Source: Azospirillum sp. B510
GTDB taxonomy: Bacteria > Pseudomonadota > Alphaproteobacteria > Azospirillales > Azospirillaceae
DNA length: 64,000 nt
Assembly (NCBI RefSeq): GCF_000010725.1
Contig: NC_013854.1
Coordinates: forward strand, 2,385,001 to 2,449,000
Direction of reading: 5' to 3'
The number at the start of each line of letters is the position of its first letter. The stretch's first letter is position 1. Below are positions 30,798 to 40,446 of the stretch, one piece after another. A program made the position numbers and the translations under genes. The notes beneath the pieces were generated by a model that was not told where the DNA came from, made no database searches, and worked only from the letters and a program-made list of their open reading frames with translations.

Positions 30798-30804
30798 CGA
30801 AACG

Positions 30805-30827
30805 GGAAGCCGGTCAGACCGGCTTCC
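30805..30827. terminator. Perfect hairpin between converging genes
   Basis: GGAAGCCGGT pairs with ACCGGCTTCC over ten bases around CAG. It starts eight bases after the ACT-protein stop and overlaps the pssA stop. No T tract follows, so termination efficiency is uncertain. Confidence 0.55.
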
Positions 30828-31722
30828 GCGACTCGTCCCCCACCGGCGCGGCTTCGGCGGCTGGTGCGGAGTCCGGCGGCTCGGATGCCGGCTCGCCGAT
30901 CTCCGTGCGCATCAGTTCGGCGGCACGTTGCAGCTTGCGGAACTGGGCGACGGAAAACGGCAGCATCGCCAGATAGGCCAGCCCGACGATGGACAGGGTC
31001 CACCAGGGCTGGCTGACCATCATCGCCGCCAGCAGGCCGACGCCGGCCAGCGCCGGCACCACCCAATGGGCGGGAACCCGCGCGCCCTTGAAGGAGAAGG
31101 TCGGCAGAGTGCTGACCATCAGCCCGCCGATCAGCAGGGTCCAGGGCACGATGACGACCGGATGGCCGGGATATTGCGGCCCGGTCTCGAAGCCCAGGAT
31201 CATCGGCAGCAGGACCAGACCGGCCCCGGCCGGCGCCGGCACGCCGGTGAAATAATTGTAGGCCCAGGGCGGCAGATCGACCACGCCCAGGCGCGAGTTG
31301 AAGCGGGCCAGCCGCAGGGCGCAGCAGACGGCATAGGCCATGGCGGCGATCCAGCCCAGGCTGCCCGCCACGTTCAACCCCCACAGATACATCATGAAGG
31401 CCGGGGCGACGCCGAAGCTGATGGCGTCGGACAGGCTGTCCAGCTCCGCCCCGAACTTGCTCTGTCCGTTCAGCAACCGGGCGATCCGGCCGTCGAGCGC
31501 ATCGAGGATGGCGGCGATGACGATGGCGATGACCGCCTGCTCCCACCGCTCCTGCATGGCGAATCGGATCGCGGTCAGGCCGGAGCAGAGCGCCAGCACC
31601 GTCAGGACGTTCGGCAGCAGGTGGTTGATCGACAGCCCCTTCAGCCGCGGGTGCGGCCGGCCGGGACGGCGCGGCCGGTGCGGGCGGAAGATCTGCTGGC
31701 GGAAGACAGGCGGGCGTTTCAT
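30814..31722 (-). CDS. pssA: CDP-diacylglycerol--serine O-phosphatidyltransferase PssA
   Basis: PssA makes phosphatidylserine from CDP-diacylglycerol and serine in the inner membrane. The CDP-alcohol transferase motif is complete: DALDGRIAR, then a glycine and the two aspartates in GAELDSLSD. About eight membrane segments follow. The 302-residue protein has a basic N-terminus and a long Ala/Pro/Glu-rich cytoplasmic tail. The ATG at 31722 overlaps the psd stop as ATGA, so psd and pssA are one unit that converts CDP-diacylglycerol to phosphatidylethanolamine. Confidence 0.96.
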   Translation of the reverse strand: MKRPPVFRQQIFRPHRPRRPGRPHPRLKGLSINHLLPNVLTVLALCSGLTAIRFAMQERWEQAVIAIVIAAILDALDGRIARLLNGQSKFGAELDSLSDAISFGVAPAFMMYLWGLNVAGSLGWIAAMAYAVCCALRLARFNSRLGVVDLPPWAYNYFTGVPAPAGAGLVLLPMILGFETGPQYPGHPVVIVPWTLLIGGLMVSTLPTFSFKGARVPAHWVVPALAGVGLLAAMMVSQPWWTLSIVGLAYLAMLPFSVAQFRKLQRAAELMRTEIGEPASEPPDSAPAAEAAPVGDESRKPV

Positions 31723-32417
31723 CGACGCACGTCCCCTTGCCGTTGCGGCTCGGTCCCGTTCAGGTCGGCCAGGATGGTCTCGCCGCCGATGGCGGTCTGG
31801 CCGACGCAGACCAGCGGGGCGACGCCGTCGGGCAGATAGATGTCGGTGCGGCTGCCGAAGCGGATCAGGCCGAAGCGCTCGCCCGCCTTCACCTCCTGCC
31901 CGGCCTTGACCCACCACAGGATGCGGCGCGCCACCAGACCGGCGATCTGGACATAGGCGATCTCGCGCCCGTCGGGCAGGCGCTGGCGGAAGGCCATCCG
32001 CTCATTCTCCTCGCTCGCCTTGTCCAATGCCGCGTTGACGAAGGTGCCCTTGTGGTATTCGGCCGCCAGGATGGTGCCGTCGGCCGGCACCCGGTTGACA
32101 TGGACGTTGAAGACGTTGAGGAAGACGCTGATGCGGGTCAGCGGCTTGTCGCCCATGCCCAGCTCCTTCGGCGGCACCGCCTGGACGATCATGGTGACAC
32201 GGCCGTCGGCCGGGCTGACCAGCAGGCCGGGCCGGGTCGGCGTCACCCGGTCGGGATCGCGGAAGAAATAGGCGCACCACAGGGTGAGGACCAGACCGAT
32301 CCAGCCGAGCGGCGCCCAGACGGCGAGACCGAGGATCAGGGAGACCACGGCGAAACCGGCGATGAAGGGCAAGCCGGCACGGTGGATGGGAACGACGACG
32401 GTATCGATGGCGGACAT
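31719..32417 (-). CDS. psd: Phosphatidylserine decarboxylase proenzyme
   Basis: Psd decarboxylates phosphatidylserine to phosphatidylethanolamine. This is the short archaeal/alphaproteobacterial type, 232 residues with two N-terminal membrane segments. The self-cleavage site that creates the pyruvoyl group is the Gly-Ser in LIRFGSRTD, close to the C-terminus. The NVFNVHVNR segment with its conserved histidine is also present. The ATG at 32417 gives the standard length. It is upstream of pssA in the same operon. Confidence 0.96.
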   Translation of the reverse strand: MSAIDTVVVPIHRAGLPFIAGFAVVSLILGLAVWAPLGWIGLVLTLWCAYFFRDPDRVTPTRPGLLVSPADGRVTMIVQAVPPKELGMGDKPLTRISVFLNVFNVHVNRVPADGTILAAEYHKGTFVNAALDKASEENERMAFRQRLPDGREIAYVQIAGLVARRILWWVKAGQEVKAGERFGLIRFGSRTDIYLPDGVAPLVCVGQTAIGGETILADLNGTEPQRQGDVRR

Positions 32418-32542
32418 CGCCTGCTTTCTTTTCAGACCACTGCGAGGCGCCATTCTAGACGCCCCATGCAAGCCTTTACAGAATTTTAGCGGGCAGCGAC
32501 CATGCTGTCCTCTCCGCCGCCCCTGAAGACGAGCGTGCCGCC

Positions 32543-33013
32543 TTGTCCGTTCCAAATCTGAAGACCATCCAGTCGCTGGCCGAAGTTCCGGATGGCGCCC
32601 TGCCGATCAACCCCGGCTCGATCGAGATGACGCCGGAAGGCGTGCTGGGCATCGCCAAGCCGCCGCGGCCCTGCAAGCTGACCTTCATGGCCGACGGCCT
32701 GCCCTTCAACGTCGCCGTCCGGCACGAGAGCGAAGAGGATGGCGGCGGCTCGATCTGCCAAATCTGGGCCGATGTCGGCCATGTGCCCTACACCGCCCAG
32801 GCGCCGGAACGCCGCCGCGCCCTGCTGGCGGTGCTGCGCGGGATCGAGGGGCTGCCCACCGTCCGCTTCATCGTCCAGGGCGGGCAGAAGATCATCCTGT
32901 TCTCGGAGGTTCGCCTGGAACATCATGCCGCACCGGAGGATCTGTTCCACCAGACCATGCTGGTGCTTCAGGAGGCCCGTCCGTTCCTGCGGCTGCTGGG
33001 CGAGTATCTGTAG
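32543..33013 (+). CDS. Hypothetical protein, 156 aa
   Basis: I do not recognise this protein with confidence. It is an alpha/beta protein without a signal or membrane segment. The first third carries [20 protein letters not shown], the middle is beta-rich, and the last third is helical, ending FLRLLGEYL. The overall shape recalls YbjN-like or secretion-chaperone-like folds, a weak impression only. The only usual start at the 5' end is TTG at 32543, without a clear ribosome binding site, so the start is uncertain. It is divergent from psd. Confidence 0.65.
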   Translation: MSVPNLKTIQSLAEVPDGALPINPGSIEMTPEGVLGIAKPPRPCKLTFMADGLPFNVAVRHESEEDGGGSICQIWADVGHVPYTAQAPERRRALLAVLRGIEGLPTVRFIVQGGQKIILFSEVRLEHHAAPEDLFHQTMLVLQEARPFLRLLGEYL

Positions 33014-33021
33014 GAAACGAC

Positions 33022-33057
33022 GCGGCGGGCCGGAGGCTTCCACCCCCGGCCCGCCGC
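33022..33057. terminator. GC-rich hairpin between converging genes
   Basis: Twelve perfectly paired bases (GCGGCGGGCCGG and its complement) with a 12-base loop lie directly after the 156-aa gene, 13 bases before the end of the BMP-protein gene. No T tract is present. Confidence 0.6.
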
Positions 33058-33069
33058 ATCGCGAGGCGC

Positions 33070-34161
33070 TTACTTCGGAACCTTGCCCTGCACGCCTTCG
33101 ACGTACCAGTCCATCTTCAGGATCTGCTCGTCGGTGGCGGTCTTGCCTTCCGGAATCACGATTTTGCCGGACTGGTCCTTGACCGGGCCCTGGAAGGAAT
33201 GGCGCTTGCCCGACACGATGTCGGCCTTGATCTGCTCGGCCAGCGTCACGACCTCGGCCGGAATCGCCGGGTTGTAGGGGGCCAGCTCGACCATGCCGGT
33301 CTTGATGCCGCCCCAGGTGTCGATCGGCTTCCAGCTGCCGTCCAGCACCGCCTTGACCCGGTCGACGTAATAGCCGTTCCAATCCTCGACGATGGCGGTC
33401 AGGTGCGATTTCGGACCGAAGCGGGTCATGTCCGACGACTGGCCGACCGACCACAGCCCACGCTCCTGCGCGGTCTGGATCGGGGCCGGGCTGTCGGTGT
33501 GCTGGACGATGATGTCGGCGCCCTGGTCGATCAGCGCCTTGGCCGCCTCGGCCTCCTTGCCGGGATCGTACCAGCTGTTGACCCAGACCACGCGGACCTC
33601 GGCCTTCGGGTTCTGCTCGCGCAGCGCGATGGTGAAGGCGTTGATGCCGCCGACGACCTCGGGAATCGGGTAGGAGCCGATATAGCCGATGATGTTCGAC
33701 TTGGTCATCTTGCCGGCGATGGCGCCGACGACCGTGCGGCCCTCATAGAAGCGGCCGGAGTAGGTCGCGACATTGGCGGCGCGCTTGTAGCCGGTGGCAT
33801 GCTCGAACTTCACGTCGGGATGGCGCTGGGCCACCTTCAGCGTCGGGTTCATGAAACCGAAGGAGGTGGTGAAGATCAGCTTGTGGCCGCTGGCGGCCAA
33901 CTGCTCGATCACGCGCTCGGCGTCGGCGCCTTCCGGCACATTCTCGACGAAGGTGGTGGTGACCTTGTCGCCCAGAGCCTTCTCCACGGCCAGACGGCCC
34001 TGGTCATGCTGATAGCTGTAGCCATGGTCGCTGACCGGGCCGACATAGACGAAGCCGACCTTCAGCTTCTCCTGCGCCAGGACCGAGCCCATGCCCGTGC
34101 TCAGCGCGATCGCGGCGCCGGCCAGACCCAACACCGTCTTGCCCATCGTCCTTCTGTTCAC
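33070..34161 (-). CDS. BMP-family ABC transporter substrate-binding protein
   Basis: This is the periplasmic binding protein of a BmpA/PnrA-type importer, a family known mainly for purine nucleosides. A signal peptide is visible (NRRTMGKTVLGLAGAAIALS, cleavage probably after SVLA). The mature part starts LKVGFVYVGPVSDHGYSYQHDQG, the family signature, and carries TTSFGFMNP and IVQHTDSPA. The GTG at 34161 has AAGGAG eight bases upstream and gives 363 residues; the ATG at 34146 would shorten the signal peptide. It is the last gene of the operon, 63 bases after the permease. The substrate is inferred. Confidence 0.93.
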   Translation of the reverse strand: MNRRTMGKTVLGLAGAAIALSTGMGSVLAQEKLKVGFVYVGPVSDHGYSYQHDQGRLAVEKALGDKVTTTFVENVPEGADAERVIEQLAASGHKLIFTTSFGFMNPTLKVAQRHPDVKFEHATGYKRAANVATYSGRFYEGRTVVGAIAGKMTKSNIIGYIGSYPIPEVVGGINAFTIALREQNPKAEVRVVWVNSWYDPGKEAEAAKALIDQGADIIVQHTDSPAPIQTAQERGLWSVGQSSDMTRFGPKSHLTAIVEDWNGYYVDRVKAVLDGSWKPIDTWGGIKTGMVELAPYNPAIPAEVVTLAEQIKADIVSGKRHSFQGPVKDQSGKIVIPEGKTATDEQILKMDWYVEGVQGKVPK

Positions 34162-34224
34162 GTCCACGCTCCTTAGTCTTGATGTCTTTTGATATGGGCT
34201 TTGTTTCGTTTTCAAAACGACGCG

Positions 34225-35154
34225 TCAAGCATCGGGATGAAACAGTTTTCCCAGACAGGCCGGCGCGTTCAGGCGGATGCGGGCGACGTCCCGCGAAATC
34301 AGCACCAGAACCAGAACGGTAGCCAGATACGGCAGCATCGACAAGAGCTGCGACGGCACGTCGATGCCCAGCCCCTGGACATGCAGTTGCAGGATGGTCA
34401 CGCCGCCGAACAGCCAGGCGCCCAGCATCGCCCGCACCGGCTTCCAGGTGGCGAAGACCACCAGCGCCAGCGCGATCCAGCCGCGGCCCGAGGTCATGTT
34501 CTCCGCCCACATCGGCGTATAGTCCATCGACAGGAAGGCGCCACCCAGCCCGGCCATGGCGCCGCCGAACAGCACCGCGAAAAAGCGGATGCGCAGCACC
34601 TTGTAGCCCAGCGCGTGCGCCGCCGTGTGGTTCTCCCCCACCGCGCGCAGCACGAGGCCGGCGCGGGTGCGGTAGAGGAAGAGGTGGACCAGCGGCACGG
34701 CGGCGACCGCCAGATAGACCATGATGTCCTGGCCGAACAGCGCCTGCCCAACCACCGGCAGGTCGGTCAGGCCGGGGATGTGCAGCTTCGGCAGCCCCTC
34801 CAGCGGGATGCCGACGAAGCCCTGGCCGATCAGCGCCGACAGGCCGACGCCGAACAGGGTCAGCGCAAGGCCGGTCGCCACCTGGTTGGCCAGCAGGAAG
34901 AGGGTCAGCACGGCGAACAGCGAGGCGGTGGCGGCACCGGCCAGCGCGGCGACGACGAAGCCGGTGATCGGGCTGCCGGTCCGCACCGTCACCGCGAAGC
35001 CGCAGACGGCGCCGACCAGCATCATGCCCTCGACCCCCAGGTTGAGGACGCCCGACTTCTCCACCACCAGTTCGCCGAGGGCGGCGAACAGCAGCGGCGT
35101 CGCCGCGGCGAACATGGCGGCCAGGATCGGGCCGATCAGGGCGAGGTCGTTCAT
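34225..35154 (-). CDS. ABC transporter permease (BMP/nucleoside type), second subunit
   Basis: This is an inner-membrane permease of the branched-chain amino acid/BMP type with about eight to nine membrane segments over 309 residues. Typical segments are LVVEKSGVLNLGVEGMMLVGA and AHALGYKVLRIRFFAVLFGG. The ATG at 35154 overlaps the stop of the first permease as ATGA; the longer open frame upstream lies inside that gene and is not used. It pairs with the next permease to form a heterodimer. Confidence 0.95.
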   Translation of the reverse strand: MNDLALIGPILAAMFAAATPLLFAALGELVVEKSGVLNLGVEGMMLVGAVCGFAVTVRTGSPITGFVVAALAGAATASLFAVLTLFLLANQVATGLALTLFGVGLSALIGQGFVGIPLEGLPKLHIPGLTDLPVVGQALFGQDIMVYLAVAAVPLVHLFLYRTRAGLVLRAVGENHTAAHALGYKVLRIRFFAVLFGGAMAGLGGAFLSMDYTPMWAENMTSGRGWIALALVVFATWKPVRAMLGAWLFGGVTILQLHVQGLGIDVPSQLLSMLPYLATVLVLVLISRDVARIRLNAPACLGKLFHPDA

Positions 35155-36227
35155 GCCGCGGCCCTCCGCGCCCCGAAGCGGACCCGGTAGCGGATCAGCA
35201 CGTCGCTCGCCAGCAGGAAGAACAGAAGCATGCCCTGGAACACTCCGGTGATGGCCTTGGGCAGACCCATGGCGATCTGCGCCGCCTCGCCGCCGATGAA
35301 GGACAGCGCCATCAGCAACGCCGCCAGCAGGATGCCGACCGGATGCAGCCGGCCGAGGAAGGCGACGATGATGGCGGTATAGCCGTAGCCGGGCGAGATG
35401 CTGGCGGTGATCTGGCCGATGGGGCCGGCGACCTCGCCCATGCCGGCGATGCCGGCCAGCGCCCCCGACAGCAGCAGCGTCAGCCAGACGATGCGCTTCT
35501 GGTCGAAGCCGGCATAGCCTGCGGCGGCCGGGGTCAGACCGATCACCTTGATCTGGAAACCGATGAAGGTGCGCGCGATCAGCAGCCAGCCGCCGGCCAC
35601 CGCCGCCAGGGCGAACAGCGCGCCCAGATGGACGCGGGTTCCCGCCCACAGGATCGGCAGCGTGGCGTCGGCCTCGAACAGCCGCGATTCGGGAAAGGCG
35701 AAGCCATCGGGATCGCGGTAGGGGCCATGGACCAGATAGCTCAGCAGCAGCAGCGCCACATAGTTCAGCATCAGGCTGGTCAGGATCTCGCTGGCGTTGA
35801 AGCGCAGCCGCAGGAAGGCCGGCACCGCCGCCCAGGCGGCGCCACCGATGGCGCCGCCGATCACCATCAGCGGCAGCAGCCACCAGCCGCCCTCGCCATA
35901 GAAGGCCAGCGCCAGCCCGCCGCCGGCGATGGCGCCCAGCGTCAGTTGCCCCTCGGCGCCGATGTTCCAGACATTGGCGCGGAAGCCGATGGCGAGCCCG
36001 ACGGCGCAGAGCGTCAGCGGCGTCGCCTTCACCACCAGCTCGCCGACGCCGCGGACCGAGGTCACCGGAGCGACGAAGAAGGAATAGAGCGCCTTCAACG
36101 GGTCGAAGCCCATCGCCATGAACAGGATGAAGCCGCTGAGCAAGGTCAGCGCCACCGCCAGCAGCGGCGTCACATAGACCATGGTCTTCGACGCCTGCCC
36201 GCGCGGTTCAAGACGGATGAGGCTCAT
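35151..36227 (-). CDS. ABC transporter permease (BMP/nucleoside type), first subunit
   Basis: The 358-residue permease begins after a short cytoplasmic N-terminus (RLEPRGQASKT) with a membrane segment at about 18-40, and has about ten segments in all. Family landmarks include ATPLTLCAVGLAIGFRANVWNIGAEGQ and the coupling-region GFNASEI-like RFNASEILTSLMLNY. It lies 27 bases after the ATPase gene and overlaps the other permease. Confidence 0.95.
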   Translation of the reverse strand: MSLIRLEPRGQASKTMVYVTPLLAVALTLLSGFILFMAMGFDPLKALYSFFVAPVTSVRGVGELVVKATPLTLCAVGLAIGFRANVWNIGAEGQLTLGAIAGGGLALAFYGEGGWWLLPLMVIGGAIGGAAWAAVPAFLRLRFNASEILTSLMLNYVALLLLSYLVHGPYRDPDGFAFPESRLFEADATLPILWAGTRVHLGALFALAAVAGGWLLIARTFIGFQIKVIGLTPAAAGYAGFDQKRIVWLTLLLSGALAGIAGMGEVAGPIGQITASISPGYGYTAIIVAFLGRLHPVGILLAALLMALSFIGGEAAQIAMGLPKAITGVFQGMLLFFLLASDVLIRYRVRFGARRAAA

Positions 36228-36254
36228 GCGGCGTCTCCGGTGCTCAAGAAACCA

Positions 36255-37871
36255 TCAGACCGCACGCGTGATCTCCCCGTCTTCGTCCGGCGGCGTGCCG
36301 AACAGGCCACCCATCAGCAGGCCGATGCGTTCCACACTCGTCTCGTGCGTCGGCCGGCTGTCGGACAGGCGGCCATGGAACAGCACGGAAATCCGGTCGC
36401 TCAGCACGAACAGCTCATCCAGATCCTGGCTGATCACCAGCACCGCCGCCCCCGACCGCGCCAAATCGATCAACGCCTTGTGGATCGCGGCGGCGGCACC
36501 GGCATCGACCCCCCAGGTCGGCTGTCCGACCACCAGAAGCTTGGGCTTCTGGAGAATCTCGCGGCCGATGATGAATTTCTGAAGGTTGCCGCCCGACAGC
36601 GACCGCGCCTCCGCCCGGTGGCCATGGGCGACGACGTTGAAACCACGGATGATCGTCTCGGCATAGGCGCGGGCGCGGGCGAAATGGACCATGCCGCCAC
36701 GCACCAGCGGTTCCCGGGCATAGCCCGACAGCAGCGCGTTCTCCGACAGGCTCAGTTCCGGCACGGCGCCACGGCCCAGCCGCTCCTCCGGCACGAAGGC
36801 GAGGCCGAGCGCGCGGCGCGCCCGTGGCCCGAGATGTCCGGCGGCGGTTCCCTCGATCACCACCGCGTCGGCATCGGCCAGCAGCGCCTCGCCGCTCAGG
36901 GCCGCCATCAGCTCCGCCTGCCCGTTGCCGGCCACACCGGCGATGCCGAGGATCTCGCCGGCCCGCACCTCGAAATTGACGTCCTTCAGGTTGGTGGCGA
37001 AGGGGTTGTCGGAGGTGGTGGACAGGTGGCGCACGGTCAGCCGCGCGGCCCCGGCGGCACCCTGCGGCGGCCGTTCGGGGGGGGACAGCTCCGCCCCCAT
37101 CATCATCTCGGCGAGGCTGCGCGCGGTCTCCCGCCGCGGGTCGGTGGCCCCCACCACCTTGCCGGCCCGCAGCACGGTGGCGCGGCCGCACAGCGCGCGG
37201 ATTTCCTCCAGCTTGTGCGAGATATAGAGGATGGTGCAGCCCTCCGCCGCCAGGACGCGCAGCGTCTCGAACAGCTTGGCCGCCTCCTGCGGCGTCAGGA
37301 CCGAGGTCGGCTCGTCCATGATCAGCAGCTTGGGGTCCTGCAACAGGCAGCGCACGATCTCCACCCGCTGCCGCTCGCCCACCGACAGGTGAAAGACATG
37401 GCGGCCGGGATCGAGCGCCAGCCCGTAGCGTTCCGACACCTCGCGGATGCGGACGGCGAGCTGGTCCATCGGCCCGGCGTCATCGAGGCCGAGCGCGATG
37501 TTCTCCGTCACCGTCAGCGTGTCGAACAGCGAGAAATGCTGGAACACCATGCCGATGCCGAGCCGGCGGGCGCCGGCCGGGTCGGGCACGGCCGTCTCCG
37601 CCCCCTGCCACAGCATGGTGCCGGAATCGGGGTGAAGCACCCCGTAGATCATCTTGACCAGGGTCGACTTGCCGGCCCCATTCTCCCCCAGCAACGCATG
37701 GATCTCGCCCGGCCGCAGGACGAGGTCGACATGGTCGTTGGCCAGACAGCCGGGGAATCGCTTGGTGATGCCGCGCAACTCCAAACGGGGCGGCGGAGCG
37801 TCCGGGGGATAGGTCTCGGCGTGCGATGGCAAGGAGGGGGAATCCGGGAAAAGGTCAAACCTGCATGGCAT
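36255..37871 (-). CDS. ABC transporter ATPase, two nucleotide-binding domains (BMP/nucleoside type)
   Basis: This 538-residue protein carries two fused ATP-binding domains, as in YufO-like and sugar importers. The first has a Walker A GENGAGKST, the signature LSVGERQRVEI and Walker B LLIMDEPTSVL. The second is degenerate, as is usual: GVAGNGQAE replaces Walker A, the signature is LSGGNLQKFIIGRE, and the Walker B region is LLVVGQPTWGVD. The start is uncertain: ATG 37871 or GTG 37919, neither with a good ribosome binding site. It leads the importer operon and is divergent from ygfZ across about 247 bases with no other gene. Confidence 0.95.
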   Translation of the reverse strand: MPCRFDLFPDSPSLPSHAETYPPDAPPPRLELRGITKRFPGCLANDHVDLVLRPGEIHALLGENGAGKSTLVKMIYGVLHPDSGTMLWQGAETAVPDPAGARRLGIGMVFQHFSLFDTLTVTENIALGLDDAGPMDQLAVRIREVSERYGLALDPGRHVFHLSVGERQRVEIVRCLLQDPKLLIMDEPTSVLTPQEAAKLFETLRVLAAEGCTILYISHKLEEIRALCGRATVLRAGKVVGATDPRRETARSLAEMMMGAELSPPERPPQGAAGAARLTVRHLSTTSDNPFATNLKDVNFEVRAGEILGIAGVAGNGQAELMAALSGEALLADADAVVIEGTAAGHLGPRARRALGLAFVPEERLGRGAVPELSLSENALLSGYAREPLVRGGMVHFARARAYAETIIRGFNVVAHGHRAEARSLSGGNLQKFIIGREILQKPKLLVVGQPTWGVDAGAAAAIHKALIDLARSGAAVLVISQDLDELFVLSDRISVLFHGRLSDSRPTHETSVERIGLLMGGLFGTPPDEDGEITRAV

Positions 37872-38118
37872 TGCCAAAGCCGTGCCAGCGCTGCCGACAG
37901 AGTAATCAGGCGGCACCACCGGCCGTCAACAGCCGATCCTCTGCCCAATGGCGATGCATCTGCCCTTTTGGTCATCATGTCACATCGGGATGCCGGCGCC
38001 ACAACCTTGTCTGCGGCCACGACCCAGCCCTTTACTCGGCCTTTCGCGATGCGGCATACCCTTGCCAGCCGGACCATTCGGTCCAACACTCCATGGACCG
38101 GGCAACGAGGAGGCGAGG

Positions 38119-39045
38119 ATGTCGGCGGGTTACACAGTGCTGGACCGGCGGAGCGTGGTGGCGGTGACGGGCGAGGACCGCAAGGCCTTTCTGCAAGGGC
38201 TGGTCTCCAACGACGTGCTGCGGGTCACGCCGGACCATGCCGCCTATGCCCTGTTCCTGACCCCGCAGGGCAAGTTCCTGCATGATTTCATGATGGTCGA
38301 GTCGGAGGATGACGCCGGCCCCGCCCTGCTCCTCGATCCGGAAACCGACCGCCGGGCCGACCTGCTGCGCCGGCTGAAGATGTACAAGCTGCGCTCGAAG
38401 ATCGCGCTGGAGGATCGGGCGGAGCGGTTGCGCGTCGTGATCGCCTTCGGAGAGGGAGCCTTGGCGGCCTTGGGCCTGCCGGCCGAACCAGGGGCGGCAC
38501 GGCCCTTCGCCGGCGGAGTCGCCTTCACCGACCCGCGTCTGCCGGGGCTGGGCGCCCGCCTGTTCCTACCGGTGAATGGGCCGGTGAATGGGCTGGCGGC
38601 GCTGGAGGCGGCCGGACTGGGCGGGCGGGACGCCGCCGAGTATGATCGGCTGCGGCTGTCGCTCGGCGTTCCCGACGGCACGCTGGACCTGATCCCGGAA
38701 AAATCGATTCCCCTGGAAAGCCGGATGGACGCGCTGAACGCCATCTCCTGGGACAAGGGCTGCTACATGGGGCAGGAACTGACCGCCCGCACCAAATACC
38801 GCGCCCTCATCAAGAAGAAGCTGTTCCCGGTCACGTTCGACGGCCCGATTCCGGAGGCCGGCACCCCGGTGACGCTGGATGGCAAGGAGGTCGGCGAGAT
38901 CCGCAGCGGCCGCGACGCCGCCGCGCTGGCCCTGCTGCGGTTGGAGGATGTGCAACTCGCCGCCGCGAACGGATCGGTGCTCCAGGCCGGTTCGGCGACG
39001 CTGACGCCGTGTGACCCGGAGTGGGATCCGGTCACGAAGGGGTAG
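38119..39045 (+). CDS. ygfZ: YgfZ/GcvT-like folate-binding protein
   Basis: YgfZ (CAF17-like) binds folate and helps assemble or repair certain iron-sulfur enzymes. The signature KGCYMGQE is present at about residue 213, and the N-terminal part (VAVTGEDRKAFLQGLVSND) matches the GcvT-type fold. The ATG at 38119 follows GGAGGCGAGG, a strong ribosome binding site, and gives 308 residues. A perfect 12-base tandem duplication (38569-38592) repeats PVNG within a loop. It is a single-gene unit. Confidence 0.94.
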   Translation: MSAGYTVLDRRSVVAVTGEDRKAFLQGLVSNDVLRVTPDHAAYALFLTPQGKFLHDFMMVESEDDAGPALLLDPETDRRADLLRRLKMYKLRSKIALEDRAERLRVVIAFGEGALAALGLPAEPGAARPFAGGVAFTDPRLPGLGARLFLPVNGPVNGLAALEAAGLGGRDAAEYDRLRLSLGVPDGTLDLIPEKSIPLESRMDALNAISWDKGCYMGQELTARTKYRALIKKKLFPVTFDGPIPEAGTPVTLDGKEVGEIRSGRDAAALALLRLEDVQLAAANGSVLQAGSATLTPCDPEWDPVTKG

Positions 39046-39146
39046 CGCCCCACCGAAAGAATTCCCGAACGGCGAGATCAAATGGGCCGCGCTCCTGTTG
39101 TCCTGGTGTGTTTCGACACATGATACCACGACAAAGGAGCCACCCC

Positions 39147-39707
39147 ATGCGTCGCACCCTGATCGTCACCGCCGCCACGCTGGCTTTGCTCTCCGGTGCC
39201 GCCGTCGCGCAGACCACCTCGCCGACCGTGGGCAATCCGTCCTCCTCCACCCCCGGCCTGTCGAACAGCGCGTCGCCCGACAGCAGCACGGCCGGCGGCA
39301 CGGCGGCCGGCGGCATGACCAAAACCGGTCCGACCGGCGGGCAGCTCGCCAGCGCCGACGAACTGATCGGCAAGAATGTCTATGGCCGCGACAACAACAA
39401 GATCGGCGAGGTCGATGACGTGATCCTCGACGCCAGCGGCCAGGCCAAGCAGCTGGTCATCAGCTCCGGCGGCTTCCTCGGCATCGGCGAGAAGCAGGTC
39501 GCCGTCGATTTCAACGCCGCCAACTGGGACGCCCAGAACAACCGCCTGAACCTCGCCGGCATGAGCCGCGACGACGTGAAGGCGATGCCGGACTTCAAAT
39601 ACGACGACACCATGACGTCGCTGAACAAGACCCGCAAGCCGGCGGGCAATGAAACGGTCGCTCCGGGCGCCGCCCCGGCCGGCGGCGGCAGCAGCACGGT
39701 GAAGTAA
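39147..39707 (+). CDS. Exported PRC-barrel domain protein
   Basis: The N-terminus MRRTLIVTAATLALLSGAAVAQ is a clear signal peptide. A low-complexity Ser/Thr/Gly stretch of about 45 residues follows. Then comes one PRC-barrel (about residues 68-130): ADELIGKNVYGRDNNKIGEVDDV, a strand-turn pattern with GGFLGIGEKQVAVDF. A Gly/Ala/Pro tail ends the protein. The ATG at 39147 has AAAGGAG eight bases upstream. Such periplasmic PRC-barrel proteins are common and often duplicated in alphaproteobacteria; the function is unknown. Confidence 0.92.
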   Translation: MRRTLIVTAATLALLSGAAVAQTTSPTVGNPSSSTPGLSNSASPDSSTAGGTAAGGMTKTGPTGGQLASADELIGKNVYGRDNNKIGEVDDVILDASGQAKQLVISSGGFLGIGEKQVAVDFNAANWDAQNNRLNLAGMSRDDVKAMPDFKYDDTMTSLNKTRKPAGNETVAPGAAPAGGGSSTVK

Positions 39708-39710
39708 GAC

Positions 39711-39746
39711 GATGCCGCCCCCTCCCATTCGGGAGGGGGCGGCATC
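39711..39746. terminator. Perfect 16-bp hairpin between converging genes
   Basis: The arms at 39711-39726 and 39731-39746 pair without mismatch around ATTC. It lies between the ends of the PRC-barrel and ATP12 genes and would serve both strands. No T tract is present. Confidence 0.7.
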
Positions 39747-39747
39747 C

Positions 39748-40443
39748 TCACCCCCGCAGCAGATCGACGAACCGCCGGCAGGCGGCGATCTCCGCGCGGA
39801 CATTGGCGCGGCGCTTCGTCGCCTCGGCATCCTCGCCCCATTGCTCGATCTGGTAGGTCTCGTCCAACTGCGAGACCTCGAAGGCCTCCTCGGCGCCGAG
39901 GCGGCCTTCCAGCAGCGCCAACGCGACGATGATCGAGCCGCAGACGCCGGTCGCCGTCTGCAACGCCGCCAATGTCCAATCGTCCGTCCGCTCCACCACC
40001 CGGCGCAGGGCGGCCAGCGCCTCCTCCGGCTGGGGTTTCGGCATCAGCCCGATACAGACATGCAGCGGCGCGTCATAGGCCAGCGCCGCCCAATCCAGCA
40101 GCGGTTGCCACAGCCGCGCCTGCCGCTCCACCAGCGGCTGGGGATGCTCGGCGCGGTAGCACAGCAGGTCGGTGCCGGCATAGGCGCTCACCGCCCCGAC
40201 GATGTCCGGCCGCTTGGCCGGGATCAGGTCGATGGCGGTGCTCGACAGCTGCATCAGCGGCATGGAATGGGCGTCGATCCGCTCGCCCTGCGCCGCCCAT
40301 TCGTCGGCCACGCCCTGGGCCAGCGGCCGGCTGGGGAGGACAAGCGGCGCCTTGGCCGGGCTGCGCACCGGACGCCCGTCCAGCTCGACCTGGAAACCGC
40401 CTTCGGTCTCGCCGACCCCCGCCGCCTTGTAGAAACGCTTCAT
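39748..40443 (-). CDS. ATP12-family F1-ATPase assembly chaperone
   Basis: ATP12 proteins bind the alpha subunit of F1 before the hexamer forms; they occur in mitochondria and alphaproteobacteria. The 231 residues begin MKRFYKAAGV and show the family landmarks: LDGRPVRSPAKAPLVLPSRPLA, EWAAQGERIDAHSMPL, TDLLCYRAEHPQPLVERQ and the end pattern SQLDETYQIEQWGED. It is the last gene of the crcB-pseudouridine synthase-HAD-ATP12 series, three bases after the HAD gene. Confidence 0.95.
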   Translation of the reverse strand: MKRFYKAAGVGETEGGFQVELDGRPVRSPAKAPLVLPSRPLAQGVADEWAAQGERIDAHSMPLMQLSSTAIDLIPAKRPDIVGAVSAYAGTDLLCYRAEHPQPLVERQARLWQPLLDWAALAYDAPLHVCIGLMPKPQPEEALAALRRVVERTDDWTLAALQTATGVCGSIIVALALLEGRLGAEEAFEVSQLDETYQIEQWGEDAEATKRRANVRAEIAACRRFVDLLRG

Positions 40444-40446
40444 CGC

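Noticed and set aside
35343..38285. 980-codon plus-strand open frame opposite the importer operon
   Set aside because: It is antisense to the permease and ATPase genes, which have clear motifs; the composition is that of a frame shadow.
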